From the NCBI GenBank assembly GCA_963713965.1, contig OY970217.1, forward strand, positions 1,426,001 to 1,490,000: a stretch of 64,000 nucleotides of DNA. Reading direction: 5' to 3'. The translations under genes and the position numbers were made by a program. A model generated the notes under the pieces. The model had not been told where the DNA came from. It saw only the letters and a list, made by a program, of their open reading frames with translations, and ran no database searches. Each line of letters opens with the position of its first letter. Position 1 is the first letter of the stretch. Source of the stretch: CALAGB01 sp963713965. Lineage in GTDB: Bacteria > Chloroflexota > Chloroflexia > Thermomicrobiales > Thermomicrobiaceae. Of this stretch, positions 45,558 through 52,676 are shown one piece after another.

Positions 45558-48500
45558 GCGGTTCAAACCTGGTCGGACAAACCATCGGCAACTACCGGAT
45601 CGAGGCGCTCCTCGGCACCGGCGGCATGGGGCAGGTCTATCGCGCCAACCACGCCCTGCTCAACCGGCAGGCAGCCATCAAGGTCATGCACGCGAACCTG
45701 GCATCCGACGCCACCTTTCAGGCGCGCTTCATCCAGGAGGCCAAGTCGGTCGCCGCGCTCAACCATCCCAACATCGTGCAGATCTACGATTTCGGCGAGC
45801 AAGGCGGGCGCTACTACCTGGTGATGGAGCTGGTTACCGGCGGATCGGTGCGCGGGTTGTTGCAGCAGCGCGCAACGTCGGCGCGCGGTCGCAACCTGAA
45901 TGACGACGTCGACCTGATCCGGCAGGCGTCGGACGCGCTCGCCTACGCTCATCTCGGCGGCATGGTCCACCGCGACATTAAGCCGGACAACCTGCTGCTG
46001 CAGTCCGATTCAACTAGCCCCGGCAACCGCAACTACCTGGTGAAGGTGACCGACTTCGGTCTGGCGAGACTGGCCAGCGGCGGCGTACTGACTGCTACCG
46101 GCGTCACCATGGGGACGCCTGCCTATATGTCTCCCGAACAGTGCCAGGGGATCGATCTGGACGGCCGCAGCGATATCTATTCGCTCGGGGTCGTGCTGTA
46201 CGAGATGGTGACCGGTCTGCCGCCATTCGAGGTAAAGTCGCTAAGCGAGGCAGTCCACAAGCACGTCTATGTCGCACCGCCGCCGCCGCGCCAGATGAAA
46301 GCGGACGTCCCAGCCAACCTTGAACAGATCATTCTTCGCTGCCTGGCCAAGAAGCCTGAGGAACGATACCGCTCTGCCAGCGATCTCTCCTCGGCGTTGC
46401 GCGGGATTACTGGCGGCGCGGCGCCGATCAACGTCCCACCGGTCGGTCAAGTCAAAGCACCTCCGGTTCCTGCGGCCGACACGCCCAACGTACCCGGCAC
46501 TGCCTTTTCGCCCGTCTCCCCAGGAGGTCATTCACCTGCCATGGCCACCATGCTCGGCGCGGCAGCTCAGCCCTTGATTCGCGTTACGGACGGCCGTGGT
46601 GAGGTGATCAAGGAGATCCCACTAACTTCAGCGGGGCTCACGCTCGGCCGTCTGGCGGACAACGATATCGTCCTCGAGGGGAACGACATCTCGCGCCATC
46701 ACCTCAAGTTCGAGTGGGATGGCAGTCGTGTCACGGTGACCGACCTGGGCTCGAGCAATGGGACGCTCCTAGCCGACTCCCGTCTGCTGCCACAGGTGCC
46801 GCAGACCTGGAGCGCGCGCGATTGGGTTCGCGTCGGTGCATTTTGGCTGCGCTATCAGGCACCCACTTTGCCCGATACTAAACCGGTGCCGGGTGCCATG
46901 CCGCAGCCAGGATTTGTCGCACCGGCCGGCCAGGCTGGATATGCGGCACCGGCGGTGCCGCAAGTCGAGTCGACTCGCCTACGGGTCGCGCTCGATCAGG
47001 AGCGACTCTCACTTACTCCCGGTCAGCAGACCATCGTACGCGCCATGCTCACGAATATGGGCTCGACGGTCGACCATCTGGGGGTATCAGTCGAGGGCGT
47101 GCCACCAGAATGGGTCAAGGGCCCGGGTCAGGAGACGCAGCTCAATCCGGGCGCGCAGGCGCCGGTGGCGCTCACGGTGAACGTGCCACGCGTGCCGAGC
47201 AGCACGGCTCAGGATTACGCCGTCACCGTGCGGGCACACTCGCGCGAAAAGCCGGGCGAGACGGCCAGCGCCTATGGGCAGTGGACGGTACTGCCGTTCA
47301 CCGGCGGCAATATGACCATGGAGCCGACCCGGCGCGGCGGCCGAACCGGGGCACGCTTCGCGGTGACGCTGCGTAATGATGGCAACTCCGAAGAGCGCTA
47401 CACACTCTCCGGCAAAGACGACGAGCAGATCCTCCGCTATCGCTTTGAACAGGAGACCGTGCCGCTGGCACCCGGCGCCAATACCAAGGTGCGACTCAAC
47501 GTCCGTTCCGAACGACGCTGGGTCGGCAGGTCGGAGGGGCGTCAGTTCGGAATCCAGGCGATTCCCGCATCTGGCTCACCTCCATACAACGTCAATGGCG
47601 ACTACATCCATAAGGCACTCATCCCGCCCTGGCTGCCACCGGCCGCCTTGGCAGTGGCTGCGGCGCTCGCCTTCCTGATCTGGAAGCTGCTCAACCCAGC
47701 TCCCGTGCTGCCCAAGATCGATAGCATCACGCTGGATCCGACCAGCCCCATCGCCGGGCAGCCCTTCGTCGTTCACTGGACCGTGCGCGACGCCAAATCG
47801 GTCGAGATACGACCGGTCGTATCGGGGCTCGACCCAACGGCTGGACAATTCGTGGTCAACGGCGGCTTGCCCAACAACGCCAACCTGTCACTGGTGGCGA
47901 CCAACGATTCTGGCTCGACCGAGCAGCCGATACCCATTTCGGTCGTCGTTCCTACTCCCACCCCCACACCACAGCCTGAAGGGCCGAGCATCGACGTATG
48001 GAGCGTGACGCCTGATTTGGGTCAACCTGGTCAGGTGGTGACCATCAAGTGGCAGGTCAACAAGGCCGAACGGGTCGAGATCGACGCCATTGGCACGGTT
48101 CCGAATCAGGGTGAGCAGACCATGACGCTGCAGGAGACAACCACCTTCCGGCTAACCGCGACCAACAAAGGCATCACCGAGACACGCGTGAGCAAGGTAA
48201 CCATCGTGGCACCAACGCCCGTGCCGACTCCAACCTCGCAAACGACGGGCGGTGGAGGAAGCACCGGAGGTGGCGGCCAGACGCAGACGTCACAGATGAC
48301 GCCGACGCCTTCGCCGATACCGGACCCAGTCATCACGCTGAGCGCAGACAAGTCGATCATCAATCCGTATGAGTGCACGACGCTCCACTGGACCATCCAG
48401 AATGCGAAGAGCGCTACGCTCGATGGTGCCAAGATCGATCTCAACGGCTCGCGTGAGAACGTCTGTCCGACAACGAACACGACCTACACGTTCGACGTCG

Positions 48501-48937
48501 TCTCGCTGATGGACAAGATGATTGAGCAGAAGCTACTGGTGAAGGTGAATCCCTGGATCCCGGACTACTTCGTCGAGGACTGGCGCAACACCGATCCGAA
48601 CACTGGAGGCTTGACGCGACTCATCATCAGCAAAGTGGATGACAATACGCTCTCATTCCATGGATTCGGTAAATGTCATCCGGACGACTGCGATTGGGAC
48701 GTAATCAACGTGCCCTTCACCGGAGCCAAGCTGACGGGAACCTTTGACTTCGGCTTCGAAAAGATCATCCTGACGGTGACGCGTAAAGGAGATGAACTGA
48801 CGGTTGACGCCCTGACGGATTTCCCACCAACCGATTCGCGGACCGATCGGACCGACACCTACACGCTGAAGCCGTACCGGCTGATCGTGCGCGACCCGAA
48901 TTTGCAGATGCTGGTGACGCCGGAACCAACACCGTAA
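45554..48937 (+). CDS. membrane Ser/Thr protein kinase with FHA domain and outside Ig-like repeats
   Basis: An 1127-residue PknB-like kinase. The catalytic domain (14-285) has glycine loop GTGGMGQVYR, Lys43, HRDIKPDN (H139-), DFGLA (about 167) and GTPAYMSPEQ, all intact. An FHA domain follows (about 345-432: LGRLADNDIVLEGNDISRHHL, SSNGTLL), then two NEW3/CARDB-like beta modules (about 470-675) and one membrane helix (about 692-712). Three Ig-like outside domains are separated by Thr/Pro linkers, and a C-terminal beta domain contains Cys pairs. The kinase and FHA are cytoplasmic and the rest outside. It is the last plus-strand gene of the eCIS operon, so it probably controls the system, with the baseplate FHA protein as likely partner. 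Confidence 0.9.
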   Translation: MSGSNLVGQTIGNYRIEALLGTGGMGQVYRANHALLNRQAAIKVMHANLASDATFQARFIQEAKSVAALNHPNIVQIYDFGEQGGRYYLVMELVTGGSVRGLLQQRATSARGRNLNDDVDLIRQASDALAYAHLGGMVHRDIKPDNLLLQSDSTSPGNRNYLVKVTDFGLARLASGGVLTATGVTMGTPAYMSPEQCQGIDLDGRSDIYSLGVVLYEMVTGLPPFEVKSLSEAVHKHVYVAPPPPRQMKADVPANLEQIILRCLAKKPEERYRSASDLSSALRGITGGAAPINVPPVGQVKAPPVPAADTPNVPGTAFSPVSPGGHSPAMATMLGAAAQPLIRVTDGRGEVIKEIPLTSAGLTLGRLADNDIVLEGNDISRHHLKFEWDGSRVTVTDLGSSNGTLLADSRLLPQVPQTWSARDWVRVGAFWLRYQAPTLPDTKPVPGAMPQPGFVAPAGQAGYAAPAVPQVESTRLRVALDQERLSLTPGQQTIVRAMLTNMGSTVDHLGVSVEGVPPEWVKGPGQETQLNPGAQAPVALTVNVPRVPSSTAQDYAVTVRAHSREKPGETASAYGQWTVLPFTGGNMTMEPTRRGGRTGARFAVTLRNDGNSEERYTLSGKDDEQILRYRFEQETVPLAPGANTKVRLNVRSERRWVGRSEGRQFGIQAIPASGSPPYNVNGDYIHKALIPPWLPPAALAVAAALAFLIWKLLNPAPVLPKIDSITLDPTSPIAGQPFVVHWTVRDAKSVEIRPVVSGLDPTAGQFVVNGGLPNNANLSLVATNDSGSTEQPIPISVVVPTPTPTPQPEGPSIDVWSVTPDLGQPGQVVTIKWQVNKAERVEIDAIGTVPNQGEQTMTLQETTTFRLTATNKGITETRVSKVTIVAPTPVPTPTSQTTGGGGSTGGGGQTQTSQMTPTPSPIPDPVITLSADKSIINPYECTTLHWTIQNAKSATLDGAKIDLNGSRENVCPTTNTTYTFDVVSLMDKMIEQKLLVKVNPWIPDYFVEDWRNTDPNTGGLTRLIISKVDDNTLSFHGFGKCHPDDCDWDVINVPFTGAKLTGTFDFGFEKIILTVTRKGDELTVDALTDFPPTDSRTDRTDTYTLKPYRLIVRDPNLQMLVTPEPTP

Positions 48938-48962
48938 GACGCTCGTGAACACCCCGGTCTGT

Positions 48963-49018
48963 GGGGGCGACATTCATGGCGCCCAATGGAGCACTTGGGC
49001 ACCATGAATGTCGCCCCC
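48963..49018. terminator. 17 bp perfect inverted repeat between convergent genes
   Basis: Arms GGGGGCGACATTCATGG (48963-48979) and its exact complement (49002-49018) flank a 22 bp centre. It lies between the kinase and the convergent membrane protein and can end both transcripts. A single arm recurs at 57877-57893, so it may be a dispersed repeat rather than a dedicated terminator. Confidence 0.55.
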
Positions 49019-49077
49019 TACGACAATGTGAGGCAAATCACGGCGTCCAAACGTTTCCCCGGCTGCCAATCCCCTGC

Positions 49078-52000
49078 TCAGAACAATCCTGCTGCTTTCC
49101 TCGGCACGTCTATTGATGCAACCGTCACGATGCCTGTACCCCTCAGCGTCACCTGAGTCACGGGGGTCTGCGTTGTCTGCCTGAAGTTCAACGTCGCCGA
49201 CTTGTTTCCGACCGACTGAGGATTGAAGAGGACGATCGCGTTACACGTCTCGCGAGAACCAAGGAACGACGTCCCGCATGTCGTGCTGACGAGGACGAAA
49301 TCGCCAGCGTTGTCACCCGTGAGATCCACGCTCTTGAGCCCGAGTTGATCCTGCGTGTTGTTGACGAACGTGACGATGAACGGCGAGCTCTTCTTGTTCA
49401 CTTCGGTTGTGCCAAACATAACGTTTGCCGGCAAAATCTCCGTTGCCGCCGCCGTTCCAACGCCACCAGTCAGCCTCACGAACTGCGGGCTGTCCAATAC
49501 GTTGTCGTCGATCTGTAGCTGAGCCGTGACCTTCGCCGCCTGCACGAAGACGACCGACGGCATGTAGACAATCTCCACGTTGCACACATCGTTTGGCTCG
49601 AGCGTCGAGTCGGAACAGTTATCAAGCGTGATGCGGAACTGATCGGGGAACTCACCCACCAACTCCACATTCTGGATATCCAAATCGGCGTTGCCCGAGT
49701 TCGTCACCGTGACGGTCCTCGGCTGGCTGGTCGTGTTCATCGGCTGACCTGGAAAGGTCACCTCGGTCGGATCGATGACGGCCACTGGAGCGGGCTCCGG
49801 TGTTGGCGTCGGCGACGGTGCCGGGGTCGGGGTTGGGCTGGGCGTTGGTGACGGTGTTGGCGTAGCCTGCGGCGCCGGAGTGGCGTTCGATGTCGGCGTG
49901 GCTGCCGGGGTCGCGACCGGCGACGGAGTGGCGTTGGTCGGAGCCGAACTGACCACGCTGATATCCAATGATTTCACAGGTGACTGGTTCCCAGCGAGGT
50001 CGGTGGCGCGAATCGAGACCGTATGGTCGCCCGCCTGGTCGATCTTCAACAACGGTCGGAAGCTGGTGTCGTTGGAGTAGGCGGTCCATGCGCCTTGATC
50101 GAGCTGATATTCAATCGAACTGACGCCGCTCAAGTTATCGAACGCCTCAATCGCCACCTGGGCCGAGCCGACATATTGAGGCACGGACGCATAGAGTGGG
50201 ACCAATCCGGGTACGTCACGAATCGACGCGATCAATGGCTCGGGCGGCTGTGCGCTAGTGGCCGTCGTGCCGCTGACGGACGCATCGAGACTGGGAGCGG
50301 AGTGGTCGATGGTGAACTTCACCCAGCTGGCCGCCGACACGTCGCTCTTGTGTTTGATCATCACGTAGTAGACGCCGTCCTTGTCCAGCGTCAGCGAGCC
50401 TTGGATCGGAGTCAGGGAGATGGACTGATTGACGAGCACGACCGCGGGTACCACGGCCGGCGTACCGGAGGCGGGCGTTGCGGCGCTGGCGGGCGCGCTG
50501 CTGAAAGAGAAATCGGCGATACCGGCCGAGTCGACGTCGGTCGCAGACGCCGCTACGTTGATCGTCACGGGGTTGCGATAGACGCCGCCGTCACTGACCC
50601 CCTCGATCTCCGGTCCGGCACCGTTGACCACGCTGGAGCGCGTGCAGGTCTTGCCAGGACCGTTATAGGTGATGATCCAGGCCGGGTTGTAGCCAGCATT
50701 GAAGAAGGTCTGCAGCGTCTTGGTCGATGTGCCGTCCCAGGGGTCAGTCACCAGATAATTGGCGCCCGCACCGCCGCCGCCCGCCGTCACTACCACGAAG
50801 TGTGACCCGGTCTGGCCGCGCAGCATGCCGACGATAGCGGGCTGTCCCGAATGCAGCACCGCGTCCAGCTTGTCCCAGCTGAACTCGGTCCGATCTCCCC
50901 CACTGACCACTCCGTTGGTACAGGCGGTCGCCTCTGCCCAGACGATCGGGTCAGCCTTTTCCGCCAGACATTGATTGAGCTGATCGGGCGAGACCTGAGA
51001 GCCGTAGTAATTGAGCAGCATGGCGGTCGAGGTGAGGGCACAGCCAAATCCGCCAATAGTGTCACTACCCGACTGCATCACCAACTGGCTCCAGGCCGGA
51101 TCGTTCTGGCTGAAGACCGGCACGCCGCAGGTCGCCGTGTTCGACGGCGGCTGCTCGGTCTGGGTCGGCGCCGCGGACGTCGTGGTCGCTGGTGCCGATA
51201 CTGACTGGAACTGTCCTGTCTGCGTGTCGACATGCACGTCTTTCGGAGTCGCCGACCCAGCCTGCGAGACGTCCGGGAAGATGATGGTGCGATTGTCCGT
51301 GCTCCAGCAGAGCGGCTGCTCGGCGCTGGCATACAGGGTCCGCGGGTTGAACTGTGCTTGCATCTTGACTTGCGTCGGCTGTTCGCCCGGAGTAACGACC
51401 CACAGTTCGAGCTGCGTCTGGCCCTGGGCCGCGGCCGTATCAGGAGCCATAACGTAGGCCAGCTTGCTGCCGTCCTGCGACCAGATCGGCCGGGTGGGCC
51501 ACAGCCCCTTCGGCACGCTGGCAACCAGGTGCGGATCATTTGGGCTGGCCACATTGATGTACCAGATCTGGGCGTTGTCCATCATCTCGTTGCCCGCGGT
51601 GACGTAGGCCAGCTTGCTGCCGTCGCTGGAGAGGGAGAGGAGCGGGCTAAAGAGGCCAGGGAGGATGTTGCCAGGCTCCGTACGCAGAATTTTGAGCGTA
51701 TCGGTGGCCGGGTCAGACAGGAGGATCGCCGTTGTCTGATCGTCGCTGATCAGGCTGGCCCGAGCTGGAGGAGTGCCGGCGCAGACCGCGATCTGCGGCA
51801 CTGGCGAAGATGGCGAACCCGATCCGCGGAACGCGAACAGGTAGACGGCGCCAATCAGCAGGAGCAAGAGCGCCAGCGCCCCAGCACCGATCAGCGCCCA
51901 GGGCGGATTGGTGCTGAAATCCTCGTCGAATTCACTGGCCGCCGTGCGGATTCGCTCTGTTGTCGTCTGGTTTATAACCGTCGGCGACCCACCAACCTGA

Positions 52001-52386
52001 CTGATCACGGTCGGCGTTCCCGCGGGCTGCCCCTGAATGTCGTTCATCACCGTGGGCGGGGCCGCGTACGGTGCGGTGAGGCGGGCGGCAGTTTCGGCAA
52101 GAACCGAGCGGACGCCGCTCGACGTGACGCGGATGACGAGCGGCGTCGATTGAAACAGCGCGTTGACGGGGATATTTAGGTTGAGTACCGCCGTCGCTTC
52201 CTGGCCGCTGAGCAAGTGCAAAGCGGGCGGGCTGAAACTCATCCAGGACGGATCAATACCGCGAGCGCCCAGCCTGAACGTGCTCTCCGCCGCACCCAGA
52301 TTGGTGATGGTGACGACCAACTGATATTGCCCACCAGGCGCAATCGGCAGTTCCGCCGGAGACACGCGTACGGTTGCCCCAGCCAC
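49078..52386 (-). CDS. membrane protein with beta-propeller, C39-like peptidase and choice-of-anchor domains
   Basis: An 1102-residue single-pass protein. Residues 1-105 are a NEW3-like module (VTITNLGAAESTFRLG), like the one before the kinase membrane helix. A membrane helix lies near 163-187 (ALIGAGALALLLLLIGAVYLF). Outside parts follow: TolB/PD40-like propeller repeats (about 205-390: SLSSDGSKLAYV, WSQDGSKLAYV); a C39-like papain-fold peptidase (about 420-590: GFGCALTSTAMLLNYYG, GSHFVVVTAGG, TDPWDG, with Cys, His and Asp present); OmpL47-like Ig domains; a TPSPTP linker; and two choice-of-anchor D domains. No N-terminal signal is seen. Convergent with the kinase; the shared module suggests a role with the eCIS. 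Confidence 0.8.
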   Translation of the reverse strand: MAGATVRVSPAELPIAPGGQYQLVVTITNLGAAESTFRLGARGIDPSWMSFSPPALHLLSGQEATAVLNLNIPVNALFQSTPLVIRVTSSGVRSVLAETAARLTAPYAAPPTVMNDIQGQPAGTPTVISQVGGSPTVINQTTTERIRTAASEFDEDFSTNPPWALIGAGALALLLLLIGAVYLFAFRGSGSPSSPVPQIAVCAGTPPARASLISDDQTTAILLSDPATDTLKILRTEPGNILPGLFSPLLSLSSDGSKLAYVTAGNEMMDNAQIWYINVASPNDPHLVASVPKGLWPTRPIWSQDGSKLAYVMAPDTAAAQGQTQLELWVVTPGEQPTQVKMQAQFNPRTLYASAEQPLCWSTDNRTIIFPDVSQAGSATPKDVHVDTQTGQFQSVSAPATTTSAAPTQTEQPPSNTATCGVPVFSQNDPAWSQLVMQSGSDTIGGFGCALTSTAMLLNYYGSQVSPDQLNQCLAEKADPIVWAEATACTNGVVSGGDRTEFSWDKLDAVLHSGQPAIVGMLRGQTGSHFVVVTAGGGGAGANYLVTDPWDGTSTKTLQTFFNAGYNPAWIITYNGPGKTCTRSSVVNGAGPEIEGVSDGGVYRNPVTINVAASATDVDSAGIADFSFSSAPASAATPASGTPAVVPAVVLVNQSISLTPIQGSLTLDKDGVYYVMIKHKSDVSAASWVKFTIDHSAPSLDASVSGTTATSAQPPEPLIASIRDVPGLVPLYASVPQYVGSAQVAIEAFDNLSGVSSIEYQLDQGAWTAYSNDTSFRPLLKIDQAGDHTVSIRATDLAGNQSPVKSLDISVVSSAPTNATPSPVATPAATPTSNATPAPQATPTPSPTPSPTPTPAPSPTPTPEPAPVAVIDPTEVTFPGQPMNTTSQPRTVTVTNSGNADLDIQNVELVGEFPDQFRITLDNCSDSTLEPNDVCNVEIVYMPSVVFVQAAKVTAQLQIDDNVLDSPQFVRLTGGVGTAAATEILPANVMFGTTEVNKKSSPFIVTFVNNTQDQLGLKSVDLTGDNAGDFVLVSTTCGTSFLGSRETCNAIVLFNPQSVGNKSATLNFRQTTQTPVTQVTLRGTGIVTVASIDVPRKAAGLF

Positions 52387-52604
52387 GCTTCCACCTCATG
52401 AATATTCGAAATATCTCCGCCCGTCACACAGTCTAACGCGTCCGCACGTTCCGTGGGAAGGAACGCACGCGCTATCTTTAGTCACGTTCCTGCACGGATT
52501 CGTGGCTGGCGGCGCCGGAGTCAAATTGACGCTTCGTGTTGGATTCAGGTCAGCCGGTTGCCACGCCGTTCCGCATGTCGCGTGTGCCAGAACATAACCC
52601 CTGC

Positions 52605-52613
52605 TGCTATACT
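52605..52613 (+). promoter_or_regulatory. extended -10 promoter element of LAL6 (TGCTATACT)
   Basis: TGCTATACT ends 64 nt before the LAL6 ATG, close to consensus TGnTATAAT. It is the fourth copy of TGCTAnACT at the same distance before a LAL gene, and here the gene is 27 kb from the array. Confidence 0.6.
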
Positions 52614-52676
52614 CACTCACGCCTCTATAACTGATCTGGCTTCCCGTTTGGAACCTCGTGCGCATCGGGGTGAGCG

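Noticed and set aside
28787..48937. Prophage interpretation of the tail genes
   Set aside because: No head, terminase, portal, lysis or integrase genes; DUF4157, DUF4255 and the AAA+ ATPase are eCIS markers.
40110..48937. Type VI secretion system (VgrG, PAAR, FHA and kinase present)
   Set aside because: No TssB/TssC pair, TssJ/L/M membrane complex or ClpV; sheath and baseplate are of the eCIS type.
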